Positions 1-14,600 of a DNA stretch of 64,000 nucleotides are shown here, in pieces. The position numbers were made by a program, and so were the translations under genes. Each line of letters opens with the position of its first letter. The stretch's first letter is position 1. Where the stretch lies: positions 50,062,750 through 50,126,749 of the forward strand of contig CM049318.1 in assembly GCA_026874595.1 (NCBI GenBank), in the 5' to 3' direction. The notes under the pieces were generated by a model, which was given only the letters and a program-made list of their open reading frames with translations, had not been told where the DNA came from and made no database searches. This DNA is from Sipunculus nudus (taxonomy: Eukaryota; Annelida; Sipuncula; Golfingiida; Sipunculidae).

Positions 1-307
1 TGACAAGCATTCCGCATGCGGCTAAGTTTTCAACATGATTTTTGTACTGTTGCCATATGAAATATCACTTCAGAAAAAATAATAATTTAAATCCTAATCT
101 GAAAAAAATTAGTAATATACATCATTGGTTAAACATCTGGGACACCAAATCTTTAATATATCCTAATTTGTATTTTGCCATAATAAAATAAAAACAACAG
201 TCACAGCGTATGATATAATAAGCTGTAAAGAGACACCCTGACAACTCCATTATAATCTGCTCATAATTTATCAAATTTAAGAAAAACGTCAACTTTTCTC
301 GTGCTAG
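1..307. other. Intron 3' part at window start
   Basis: Matches 6665-6973 nearly base for base and so is the intron upstream of exon 1. AT-rich. No exon seen. Confidence 0.7.
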
Positions 308-496
308 GAACAACCGTTGTGTCCACACTTGGCACAACCCCAACCTCAAGTTCCACAGCCACACCAGTATACACAACCAGTGTAACTCCAACAGCAACAC
401 ATAGCACACCAAGCAATACACCAACTGTCACCTACACGCCAACGGCTTCACCAACAGTGACCCCGACCGGAAGTGTCATCTTATCTACCCAGCCAA
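308..496 (+). CDS. Exon 1: mucin-like linker, 63 codons (block copy 1)
   Basis: Acceptor TTCTCGTGCTAG precedes it and donor A|GTAAG follows; phase 1-1. Residues are nearly all Thr, Pro, Ser, Val and Ala with Tyr in TYTPT-like contexts. The linker is less regular than those downstream. The upstream exon that donates the first codon base lies outside the window. Confidence 0.7.
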
Positions 497-1726
497 GTAA
501 GAGTTTGCATGTTGAAATACAGAAAATAGATACTATAATCATGATTGGATCATGTGTTTCCTTGGAATATTTATAAAGATATTCAAAATAATGTTGCATG
601 TTGTTTAATTTGAAGTTATACCGCAAATTATATCATCATCTGCACATGCACTTTTTTCACTCATGCTAAATAAGGCTTTTAATTCAGTTTACGTGTTTTT
701 TACATTAGATGCATTTATTCTTGTTTATTGTAGCAACCCCAGTGGTTACAACTGTGACTGCTACGCTAGGTATGTTTCTTCATGTTATATTGTCAAGATT
801 CCATTATGTTTACCTGATATTCTGAAATTGGTACCCTTTCGATGATAAGATTGCTACCCGTTCCCACAGGTGGTAATCCCCTTGATTCATGGCTGTAAAA
901 ATAACGGATATGCCGGACTTAATATAAAGAACCGTATCTAGGATCACTCGCCGCATACAACAAACATGTAAAACTGATACCAAAAGAAACCTGGGAGCGT
1001 GTGAACAGCTAATATGAACAAAGAAGTATTGAATAATTTTATGACGGTGCACGCTATCAATCATGGGAGCAAAAAAAAAAGTGGTTGTGGAGAGAGGGGT
1101 ATGTATTTATAAAGTAATATAATAATTCGTATAGTCATATCAGCCGTTTCCATATATGACCATGCATGAAGAAATTCATTCATATTCGTCGCTTTATGTT
1201 TAAGGGATCACGAATCGTTCCCCTTGCCCGCCTGGCCTCGCGTTTGGGATAAATTATGAAACACGCGAGGACTTCAAGGTCGACGCCACATCCACTGATC
1301 AGAACGAGCCTGTCGATGCTTTAATAGCCTCGGGTAGCTACTGGCAAGCAGCTCCAACTGGTTTGCCAGTTGAAAGTTTAGTTATCCAGCTCTACAGACA
1401 GGATCCGCTATTCCAATACCTATCCATGAAAGTGCGAGGGGCTTCCGAGGTGCGAGTACAACTCGTGAACAGCCAAGGCGTGATTACATACCAAGAGGTA
1501 ATTTGTATTCATTCTAAAATACGACTCGATTTACCTATGACGTACAACGGAGGTCTGTCACGTATTAACAATCATATGAACTGGTACAACAAGTATATGG
1601 CACCTTTGTTTCAGTAAATCTTCCAAATCCAATCGTCGTTATTTAAGCCCTGAAAAGAATATGCAATTTTAAAAATGGTAAAATGTAACTTTTTTGTCCA
1701 TTTATTTAATCAAGATATTCTAACAT

Positions 1727-1771
<45 letters not shown>

Positions 1772-1855
1772 ACACTGAAGAAAAACAACACTATAAATTC
1801 ACTACACACTGTTTCACGGGATGCGACCCGATCCTCAGATGAATGTAGTTAGAAC

Positions 1856-1894
<39 letters not shown>

Positions 1895-1949
1895 ACATGT
1901 TGTTACAGTCACCAGGTAAGACTGTCTGATTATATATTGCATAAAATCA

Positions 1950-2010
<61 letters not shown>

Positions 2011-5000
2011 GATGAAATAAATGATACATCGTAGTATTGGTCAAACAGTAAAAATTTAAATAACATCGGTTGATTTATCAAAACATATATCGGAAAAGCC
2101 ACGAGAATGTGACGGTTAGTTGACTGGCTGAGTTTTTTTTTTTTTTTTGTCAACAGAAATTTGAAGAATTGACTGGCTCTGAGAGGGAAATACTGGTATA
2201 TCCTTCACATATACCCGAAGGAAATGTTCTAGTCATTGACCTGACAAGAACTGGAACCACTGCTCCCATGGTGTCTGAATTGACTGCTACCTTCTGTGGG
2301 GAACCAGGTATGTTTAATCTAGGACGTGTGTGTTGTTCCATTATGGGCGATGCATTTTTATTTTAATGTTCTGTAATATAGTCCACCATAGAAGAGGAAT
2401 TAAATATTGCATCAAATTATAAAATCCTTTGATATTATATATGTTCTATTTTATTATTATATTCAATTATGGTATATTATTTTATTATTATTATTTTATT
2501 ATTATACACACACATATATATTTCTGCCTCATGGTCAACAATTAGACCATTTAATATTGAGTAGAACCTGTCTAAAAGACTACCTATCTAATAAGACCAT
2601 CTGTCTATTAAGACCACTATTGTGTGAACCGAAAACATTCACAATGATTATAATATTAAGACCACCTGTGAACTGAGACTTTTGGCCAGTCCCTCGGGTG
2701 GTCATATTGCACAGGTTTTACTGTATATTGTTGTCTTATGATCAATTTACATGTTTGAACTTTGTCTTATTCACTAGTGTACAACAGACATATGTTTTTT
2801 TTTTCGATTTTTTTATGGTCCGTGGTGCATTCTTAATTGCTGATGATGTGTTATAATCGTCCATTGTCTGTTTCGAGGATAAACGTATAATTTACATTTG
2901 CTGTTATATATTTGTTTCAGAGTCCACTCCAAGTATGACTGCAACCACACCATCCGTGACACCATCAGGTACTATGACGTACACACCATCCGGGCCACCA
3001 TCAGGAACCATGAGCAACACACCAACCATGACACCATCAGGAACCATGAGCTACACACCAACTGTGACATCATCAGGAACCATGAGCCACACGCCAACCA
3101 TGACACCATCAGGTACTGTGACGTACACACCAACCGTGACACCATCAGGTACTATGACGTACACACCAACTGTGACACCATCAGGAACCATGAGCTACAC
3201 ACCAACCGTGACACCATCAGGAACCATGACGTTCACACCAACCGTGACACCATCTGGGACCATGACCTACACGACAACCGTGACACCATCGGGAACGATG
3301 TCCTACACGCCAACCGTGACACCATCGGGAACGATGTCCTACACGCCAACCGTGACACCATCGGCAACCATGACCTACACGCCAACCGTGACACCAACAA
3401 GCACTGTGACATACACACCAACCGTGACACCGTCCAGTACCATGACTTACACTCCAACACCAACAAGCACTTCAACTGCGACCCCAACAGTTACTCTTAC
3501 ACCAACCAGCACCTCGACAACCTCACCGACGGTTGGAACGAGTAAGAATCGAATTCATATTATCATTTATATTCCACTATCACAGAAAAAAAGGTATATT
3601 GTTTTATGGGGTAAAGAAGCTTGGACAAAAAACGGCCACCAAGGGAACTTGTTTAATCAAACAGGGGGTTGAATGATAAATATACAAACATCCAAAATCT
3701 TCATGCAGTAGATTAATAATTGTTAGGAAATGAAATTCAGATTGTGTACCGTAATCAGTGTCTTCACATTTCTTGCAGCCTCATATTATTGTGAGGAAGA
3801 GATCCACATAGACGATGATCACAAGGATGGCTTCAAGATCTACGCTTCATCTAACGGTCCAGGATCCGACGCTGAGGATGCCCTGGAAGGCTCAGGTGAT
3901 ACGTGGGAAGCCTCCCCTGCTGGTCTCCCTACGGAAAGCATCATTGTGCAGCTTTATCAACCAGACATAGACTTCACAGGAGTGACGCTGACAGTAGAAG
4001 GGGTAGAGTCCGTGACCGTCAAACTTTTGAACAGCGATGGCATTGAGGCGTTCTCAGAGGTAAGATTTCTACGGTTTAAGGCACATGCTGTGGTGTAATA
4101 AGATGTATAGACGAACACCATGTTTCAGACAAAACGAGTTTTAATAAATATGTGGGCAAAAGTACAGGACAAACGTTAATAAGAAATGCTTTTTTGAAGG
4201 TATCCCGTTTAATTACTCTGAATCGTTATTTGTCCTCTGCCTTTTGTTAAGACACATACAGACACAGTAAATATAAAAAAATGTAGATACAAAACAGGAT
4301 TAACCTAGTTAATCTGTCTTCTGCGTCAACCAAATGGCTTCGATTTTGGGAAGGACAGAGCATTCCAAACAAACCTTGCCCTGTTAGAAAAAAAATAAGA
4401 AAGAAACAGAGTAAAAATTTTATCGGAAGCTGGTATTACTCGTCTAGTACCTCCGCGATAAAATCGTTAAGATTTTTTTTTTATTAATAACTTTGGGCAT
4501 CGAGTTTATATGCAGTGGTCTGTCTAAAGGGTTATGATACGAGGTAAAATGTATGCTCTTTTGAGCTCTGATGAGTTGCCTTTGACGATGCATAATGAAT
4601 GGAGTCTTCCAAGTACGACTGTCCGAGCCTTGTCTATCACACAACCGTGATATCACAGAGGTCGGACAAATAATTTGCATTTACCTGGCAAACACTTGCA
4701 CTTCCAGTTCGTTTATCCAAGCTTTCGTTTTATTGACACGGTATATCGGTGCCGGAGAATATTACCGACTGAATCAGTTAGTTTCTTTGACGCAGGTAGT
4801 CAAATGTTTCAATCCTGTTTAGAGTTGGGTTATATTTCTTATCCTGTTTACGTGCAGGTGGGAAATAATCTATCACTAGTACAACTGGTGGAATTATTCT
4901 TCCTACCCTTTTACCTAGAATTGATTATACCGGTTACATGTACTCAGTTTCACAAAAACATAAGAACACAGGTATGGGTACGCACTATATATCATAAGCA

Positions 5001-8000
5001 CTCACAACAAATTGTTGAAAGCGATACCCTTTTGTAACCACTGTATTAGAATATATGACACAGAATAGATAAAGTGCAATTATTTTTTTATACTGATTTT
5101 AAATATATTGCCATATATAACCTTAATGATTTTATGTTTTTATCTGATCTAGGTTCATCCAAACCTGAATGGCGCCAATACGTACATCACATCTACGGCT
5201 CCACCGGGAACCATTGGTAACATCCTGGTCATTGATCTTGAGAGAATCAATGGTCAGCAGCCGAAGGTGACAGATCTCCATTCCTATTTCTGTACTCCAA
5301 TGCGTAAGTATTACCAGATATCTAGTTTTAGCTCAAGAAATTGTGCCTGTAAAAATTGATTGGGTTCAATCTTTAATCAGAAAATGTCTCTAGACTATGC
5401 ACTAGACAGGTTTAACATTCTCTTAAGCAATTATGGTATATTATTTTATTATTATACACACACATATATATTTCTGTCTCATGGTCAACAATTAGACCAT
5501 TTAATATTGAGTTGAACCTGTCTGAAAGACTACCTATCTAATGAGACCATCAGTCTATTAAGACCACTATTGTGTGAACCGAAAACATTCACAATGATTA
5601 TAATATTAAGACCACCTGTGAATTGAGACTTTTGGCCAGTCCCACGGGTGGTCATATTGCACAGGTTTTACTGTACATTGTTGTCTTATGATCAATTAAC
5701 ATGTTTGTACTTTGTCTTATTCACTAGTGTACAACAGACATTTTTTTTCGATTTTTTTTTGTGGTCCGTGGTGCATTCTTAATTGCTGATGATGTGTTAT
5801 AATCGTCCATTGTCTGTTTCGAGGATAAACGTATAATTTACATTTGCTGTTATATATTTGCTTCAGAGTCCACTCCAAGTATGACTGCAACCACACCATC
5901 CGTGACATCATCAGGTACTATGACGTACACACCATCCGGGCCACCATCAGGAACCATGAGCAACACACCAACCGTGACACCATCAGGAACCATGAGCCAC
6001 ACGCCAACCATGACACCATCAGGTACTGTGACGTACACACCAACCGTGACACCATCAGGTACTATGACGTACACACCAACTGTGACACCATCAGGAACCA
6101 TGAGCTACACACCAACCGTGACACCATCAGGAACCATGACGTTCACACCAACCGTGACACCATCTGGGACCATGACCTACACGACAACCGTGATACCATC
6201 GGGAACGATGTCCTACACGCCAACCGTGACACCATCGGCAACCATGACCTACACGCCAACCGTGACACCAACAAGCACTGTGACATACACACCAACCGTG
6301 ACACCGTCCAGTACCATGACTTACACTCCAACACCAACAAGCACTTCAACTGCGACCCCAACAGTTACTCTTACACCAACCAGCACCTCGACAACCTCAC
6401 CGACGGTTGGAACGAGTAAGAATTGAATTCATATTATCATTTATATTCCACTATCACAGAAGAAAAGGTATATTGTTTATATATATATAAGGTATATATA
6501 TTATGGGGTAAAGAAGCTTGGACAATAAACAGCCACCTAGGGAACTTGTTTTATCAAACAGGGGGTTGAATGATAAATATACAAACATCCAAAATCATTT
6601 ACATCATTCGTTTAACATTCAATGAACATAAATATATGTATAATGTAACTCTACTTTTTCTTTACTGACAAGCATTCCGCATGCGGCTAAATTTTCAACA
6701 TAATTTTTGTACTGTTGCCATAAGAAATATCACTTCAGAAAAAATAATAAATTAAATCCTAAATCTGAAAAAAATAAGTAATATACATCATTGGTTAAAC
6801 ATCTGGGACACCAAATCTTTGATATATCCTAATTTGTATTTTGCCATAATAAAATAAAAACAAAAGTCACAGCGTATGATATAATAAGCTATAAAGAGAC
6901 ACCCTGACAACTCCGTTATAATCTGCTCATAATTTATCAAACTTAAGAAAAACGTCAACTTTTCTCGTGCTAGGAACAACCGTTGTGTCCACACTTGGCA
7001 CAACCCCAACCTCAAGTTCCACAGCCACACCAGTATACACAACCAGTGTAACTCCAACAGCAACACATAGCACACCAAGCAATACACCAACTGTCACCTA
7101 CACGCCAACGGCTTCACCAACAGTGACCCCGACCGGAAGTGTCACCTTTTCTACCCAGCCAAGTAAGTGTTTGCATGTTGAAATACAGAAAATAGATATT
7201 ATAATCATGATTGGATCATGTGTTTCCTTGGAATATTTATAAAGATATTCAAAATAATGTTGCATGTTGTTCAATTTGAAGTAATACCGCAAATTATATC
7301 ATCATCTGCACATGCACTTTTTTCACTCATGCTAAATAAGGCTTTTAATTCAGTTTACGTGTTTTTTACATTAGATGCATTTATTCTTGTTTATTGTAGC
7401 AACCCCAGTGGTTACAACTGTGACTGCTACGCTAGGTATGTTTCTTCATGTTATATTGTCAAGATTCCATTATGTTTACCTGATATTCTGAAATTGGTAC
7501 CCTTTCGATGATAAGATTGCTACCCGTTCCCACAGGTGGTAATCCCCTTGATTCATGGCTGTAAAAATAACGGATATGCCGGACTTAATATAAAGAACCG
7601 TATCTGGGATCACTCGCCGCATACAACAAACATGTAAAACTGATACCAAAAGAAACCTGGGAGCGTGTGAACAGCTAATATGAACAAAGAAGTATTGAAT
7701 AATTTTATGACGGTGCACGCTATCAATCATGGGAGCAAAAAAAAAAGTGGTTGTGGAGAGAGGGGTATGTATTTATAAAGTAATATAATAATTCGTATAG
7801 TCATATCAGCCGTTTCCAATATGACCATGCATGAAGAAATTCATTCATATTCGTCGCTTTATGTTTAAGGGATCACGAATCGTTCCCCTTGCCCGCCTGG
7901 CCTCGCGTTTGGGATAAATTATGAAACACGCGAGGACTTCAAGGTCGACGCCACATCCACTGATCAGAACGAGCCTGTCGATGCTTTAATAGCCTCGGGT

Positions 8001-8391
8001 AGCTACTGGCAAGCAGCTCCAACTGGTTTGCCAGTTGAAAGTTTAGTTATCCAGCTCTACAGACAGGATCCGCTATTCCAATACCTATCCATGAAAGTGC
8101 GAGGGGCTTCCGAGGTGCGAGTACAACTCGTGAACAGCCAAGGCGTGATTACATACCAAGAGGTAATTTGTATTCATTCTAAAATACGACTCGATTTACC
8201 TATGACGTACAACGGAGGTCTGTCACGTATTAACAATCATATGAACTGGTACAACAAGTATATGGCACCTTTGTTTCAGTAAATCTTCCAAATCCAATCG
8301 TCGTTATTTAATCCCTGAAAAGAATATGCAATTTTAAAAATGGTAAAATGTAACTTTTTTGTCCATTTATTTAATCAAGATATTCTAACAT

Positions 8392-8432
<41 letters not shown>

Positions 8433-8604
8433 ACACTGAAGAAAAACAACACTATAAATTCACTACACACTGTTTCACGGGATGCGACCCGATCCTTAGA
8501 AGAATGTAGTTAGAACGTATATATATATATATATATATATATATAAGCAACATGTTGTCACAGTCACCAGGTAAGACTGTCTGATTATATATTGCATAAA
8601 ATCA

Positions 8605-8661
<57 letters not shown>

Positions 8662-11600
8662 GATGAAATAAATGATACATCGTAGTATTGGTCAAACAGT
8701 AAAAATTTAAATAACATCGGTTGATTTATCAAAACATATATCGGAAAAGCCACGAGAATGTGACGATTAGTTGACTGGGTGAGTTTTTTTTTTTTTTTTG
8801 TCAACAGAAATTTGAAGAATTGACTGGGTCTGAGAGGGAAATACTGGTATATCCTTCACACATACCCGAAGGAAATGTTCTAGTCATTGAGCTGACAAGA
8901 ACTGGAACCACTGCTCCCATTGTGTCTGAATTGACTGCTACCTTCTGTGGGGAACCAGGTATGTTTAATCTAGGACGTGTGTGTTGTTCCATTATGGGCG
9001 ATGCATTTTTATTTTAATGTTCTGTAATATAGTCCACCATAGAAGAGGAATTAAATATTGCATCAAATTATAAAATCCTTTGAATTTATATATGTTCTAT
9101 TTTATAATTATATTCAATTATGGTATATCATTTTATTATTATTATTATTTTACTATTATACATACACATGTATATTTCTGCCTCATGGTCAACAATTAGA
9201 CCATTTAATATTGAGTAGAACCTGTCTGAAAGACTACCTATCTAATAAGACCATCTGTCTATTAAGACCACTATTGTGTGAACCGAAAACATTCACAATG
9301 ATTATAATATTAAGACCACCTGTGAACTGAGACTTTTGGCCAGTCCCACGGGTGGTCATATTGCACAGGTTTTACTGTATATTATTGTCTTATGATCAAT
9401 TTACATGTTTGAACTTTGTCTTATTCACTAGTGTACAACAGTCATGTTTTTTCCGATTTTTTTGTGGTCCGTGGTGCATTCTTAATTGCCAATGATGTGT
9501 TATAATCGTCCATTGTGTTTCGAGGATAAACGTATAATTTACATTTGCTGTTATATATTTGCTTCAGAGTCCACTCCAAGTATGACTGCAACCACACCAT
9601 CCGTGACACCATCAGGTACTATGACGTACACACCATCCGGGCCACCATCAGGAACCATGAGCAACACACCAACCATGACACCATCAGGAACCATGAGCTA
9701 CACACCAACTGTGACATCATCAGGAACCATGAGCCACACGCCAACCATGACACCATCAGGTACTGTGACGTACACACCAACCGTGACACCATCAGGTACT
9801 ATGACGTACACACCAACTGTGACACCATCAGGAACCATGAGCTACACACCAACCATGACACCATCAGGAACCATGAGCTACACACCAACTGTGACATCAT
9901 CAGGAACAATGAGCCACACGCCAACCATGACACCATCAGGTACTGTGACGTACACACCAACCGTGACACCATCAGGTACTATGACGTACACACCAACTGT
10001 GACACCATCAGGAACCATGAGCTACACACCAACCGTGACACCATCAGGAACCATGACGTTCAAACCAACCGTGACACCATCTGGGACCATGAGCTACACG
10101 ACAACCGTGACACAATCGGGAACGATGTCCTACACGCCAACCGTGACACCATCGGCAACCATGACCTACACGCCAACCGTGACACCAACAAGCACTGTGA
10201 CATACACACCAACCGTGACACCGTCCAGTACCATGACTTACACTCCAACACCAACAAGCACTTCAACTGCGACCCCAACAGTTACTCTTACACCAACCAG
10301 CACCTCGACAACCTCACCGACGGTTGGAACGAGTAAGAATCGAATTCATATTATCATTTATATTCCACTATCACAGAAAAAAAGGTATATTGTTTTATGG
10401 GGTAAAGAAGCTTGGACAAAAAACGGCCACCAAGGGAACTTGTTTAATCAAACAGGGGGTTGAATGATAAATATACAAACATCCAAAATCTTCATGCAGT
10501 AGATTAATAATTATTAGGAAATGAAATTCAGATTGTGTACCGTAATCAGTGTCTTCACATTTCTTGCAGCCTCATATTATTGTGAGGAAGAGATCCACAT
10601 AGACGATGATCACAAGGATGGCTTCAAGATCTACGCTTCATCTAACGGTCCAGGATCCGACGCTGAGGATGCCCTGGAAGGCTCAGGTGATACGTGGGAA
10701 GCCTCCCCTGCTGGTCTCCCTACGGAAAGCATCATTGTGCAGCTTTATCAACCAGACATAGACTTCACAGGAGTGACGTTGACAGTAGAAGGGGTAGAGT
10801 CCGTGACCATCAAACTTTTGAACAGCGATGGCATTGAGGCGTTCTCAGAGGTAAGATTTCTATGGTTTAAGGCACATGCTGTGGTGTATTAAGATGTATA
10901 GACGAACACCATGTTTCAGACAAAATGAGTTTTAATAAATATGTGGGCAAAAGTACAGGACAAACGTTAATAAGAAATGCTTTTTTGAAGGTATCCCGTT
11001 TAATTACTCTGAATCGTTATTTGTCCTCTGCCTTTCGTTAAGACACATACAGACACAGTAAATAAAAAAAAATGTAGATACAAAACAGGATTAACCTAGT
11101 TATCCTGTTTTCTGCGTCAACCAAATGGCTTCGATTTTGGGAAGGACAGAGCATTCCCAACAAACCTTGCCCTGTTAGAAAAAAAAATAAGAGGAAACGC
11201 TAGAGTAAAAATTTTATCGGAAGCTGGTATTATTCGTCTAGTACCTCCGCGATAAAATCGTTAAGATTTTTTTTATAAATAACTTTGGGCATCGAGTTAA
11301 TATGCAGTGGTCTGTCTAAAGGGTTATGATACGAGGTAAAATGTATGCTCTTTTGAGCTCTGTTGAGTTGCCTTTGACGATGCATAATGAATGGAGTCTT
11401 CCAAGTACGACTGTCCGAGCCTTGTCTATCACACAACCGTGATATCACAGAGGTCGGACAAATAATTTGCATTTACCTGGCAAACACTTGCACTTCCAGT
11501 TCGTTTATCCAAGCTTTCGTTTTATTGACACGGTATATCGGTGCCGGAGAATATTACCGACTGAATCAGTTAGTTTCTTTGACGCAGGTAGTCAAATGTT

Positions 11601-14600
11601 TCAATCCTGTTTAGAGTTGGGTTATATTTCTTATCCTGTTTACGTGCAGGTGGGAAATAATCTATCACTAGTACAACTGGTGGAATTATTCTTCCTACCC
11701 TTTTACCTAGAATTGATTATACCGGTTACATGTACTCAGTTTCACAAAAACATAAGAACACAGGTATGGGTACGCACTATATATCATAAGCACTCACAAC
11801 AAATTGTTGAAAGCGATACCCTTTTGTAACCACTGTATTAGAATATATGACACAGAATAGATAAAGTGCAATTATTTTTTTATACTGATTTTAAATATAT
11901 TGCCATATATAACCTTAATGATTTTATGTTTTTATCTGATCTAGGTTCATCCAAACCTGAATGGCGCCAATACGTACATCACATCTACGGCTCCACCGGG
12001 AACCATTGGTAACATCCTGGTCATTGATCTTGAGAGAATCAATGGTCAGCAGCCGAAGGTGACAGATCTCCATTCCTATTTCTGTACTCCAATGCGTAAG
12101 TATTACCAGATATCTAGTTTTAGCTCAAGAAATTGTGCCTGTAAAAATTGATTGGGTTCAATCTTTAATCAGAAAATGTCTCTAGACTATGCACTAGACA
12201 GGTTTAACATTCTCTTAAGCAATTATGGTATATTATTTTATTATTATACACACACATATATATTTCTGTCTCATGGTCAACAATTAGACCATTTAATATT
12301 GAGTTGAACCTGTCTGAAAGACTACCTATCTAATGAGACCATCAGTCTATTAAGACCACTATTGTGTGAACCGAAAACATTCACAATGATTATAATATTA
12401 AGACCACCTGTGAATTGAGACTTTTGGCCAGTCCCACGGGTGGTCATATTGCACAGGTTTTACTGTACATTGTTGTCTTATGATCAATTAACATGTTTGT
12501 ACTTTGTCTTATTCACTAGTGTACAACAGACATTTTTTTTCGATTTTTTTTTGTGGTCCGTGGTGCATTCTTAATTGCTGATGATGTGTTATAATCGTCC
12601 ATTGTCTGTTTCGAGGATAAACGTATAATTTACATTTGCTGTTATATATTTGCTTCAGAGTCCACTCCAAGTATGACTGTAACCACACCATCCGTGACAT
12701 CATCAGGTACTATGACGTACACACCATCCGGGCCACCATCAGGAACCATGAGCAACACACCAACCGTGACACCATCAGGAACCATGAGCTACACGACAAC
12801 CGTGACATCATCAGGAACCATGAGCCACACGCCAACCATGACACCATCAGGTACTTTGACGTACACACCAACCGTGACACCATCAGGTACTATGACGTAC
12901 ACACCAACTGTGACACCACCAGGAACCATGAGCTACACACCAACCGTGACACCATCAGGTACTATGACGTACAAACCAACTGTGACACCATCAGGAACCA
13001 TGAGCTACACACCAACCGTGACACCATCAGGAACCATGACGTTCACACCAACCGTGACACCATCTGGAACCATGACCTACACGACAACCGTGTTACCATC
13101 GGGAACGATGTCCTACACGCCAACCGTGACACCATCGGCAACCATGACCTACACGCCAACCGTGACACCAACAAGCACTGTGACATACACACCAACCGTG
13201 ACACCGTCCAGTACCATGACTTACACTCCAACACCAACAAGCACTTCAACTGCGACCCCAACAGTTACTCTTACACCAACCAGCACCTCGACAACCTCAC
13301 CGACGGTTGGAACGAGTAAGAATTGAATTCATATTATCATTTATATTCCACTATCACAGAAAAAAAGGTATATTGTTTTATGGGGTAAAGAAGCTTGGAC
13401 AATAAACGGCCACCAAGGGAACTTGTTTAATCAAACAGGGGGTTGAATGATTAATATACAAACATCCAAAATCTTCATGCAGTAGATTAATAATTATTAG
13501 GAAATGAAATTCAGATTGTGTACCGTAATCAGTGTCTTCACATTTCTTGCAGCCTCATATTATTGTGAGGAAGAGATCCACATAGACGATGATCACAAGG
13601 ATGGCTTCAAGATCTACGCTTCATCTAACGGTCCTGGATCCGAGGCTGAGGATGCCCTTGAAGGCTCCGGTGATACATGGGAAGCTGCCCCTGCCGGCCT
13701 TCCTACGGAGAGCATCATTGTACAGATGTATCAACCAGACATAGACTTCACAGGAGTGACGCTGACAGTAGAAGGAGTAGAGACCGTGACCGTCAAACTT
13801 TTGAACAGCGATGGCATTGTAGTGTTCTCTGAGGTAACCTTTCGCTGTTTCCGTCTTTTTTTGTTTGTGTGTGTGTGGGGGGGGGGGGAGCACATGTGTA
13901 TGTTTTTTACCAAGTAGCCTTAGGTGATTTTTTTTCTGAAGGTAAAATTTATCTTCTTAGATTTTTAGTATGCAATGCTTGATATACATATCTCATATGT
14001 TTAGCTATATTACATGGCCTTTCTCCAATTTTCGCCATTCAATAAAGTTTTCATATTTTACTATCAGGGATTTAGACATTTCTGGTAGGGTCAAGATAGA
14101 TTTGGGTTTTTATGGGTTCATTATGGCGATTATAGTATTTTGCAATGATATTTCTAGGCCTTTGCGCATATATATGCATGTATATACAAAATGCCCTCGT
14201 CCCAGCTTAAGCTGATTGTCTAACACGCCCCTTTACGGCCTGTGTTGTAAAGCAGAAAAATCAGCTTTAATTTTCGAAATTTGCCAAGATCAGAGATACT
14301 TCATCGCCCTGCTCTGTTGTAGCGATGATACGATTGATAATGGGAAAAACATTTCTAATAACTTCGTCGATGATGCGTAGACGACCCACCTTCCCTTTAA
14401 AGATCACAAAATCAAATAATCCTCTCAACAATATCAACACTGCAAGCAATATTTCAAAAGAATATGCGTGTTATTTATGTACATGTTTATCTGTGCAATA
14501 TTTACGTTTTAAAGGTTCATCCAAACCTGAATGGCGCCACTACGTACATTTCATCTATGGCTCCACCGGGAACCATTGGTAACACCCTGGTCATTGATCT

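Larger units (their letters stand above)
1..6664 (+). repeat. Tandem segmental duplication, block copy 1
   Basis: The window starts TGACAAGCATTCCGCATGCG and the same 20 bases recur at 6665. Exons and introns in the two blocks are collinear and nearly identical; the main differences are AT-microsatellite lengths and linker repeat number. Confidence 0.9.
6665..13473 (+). repeat. Tandem segmental duplication, block copy 2
   Basis: Second copy of the block. Homology to the end of copy 1 continues in the intron to about CATCCAAAATC (copy 1 near 6596, copy 2 near 13473). After that, copy 1 leads into the next block and copy 2 into a G2 exon. Confidence 0.9.

Noticed and set aside
4675-5037. 120-codon open frame inside the G2 intron, identical at 11467-11829
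   Set aside because: Identity reflects the recent block duplication. No recognisable domain, no ATG start, and the third G2 intron lacks it.
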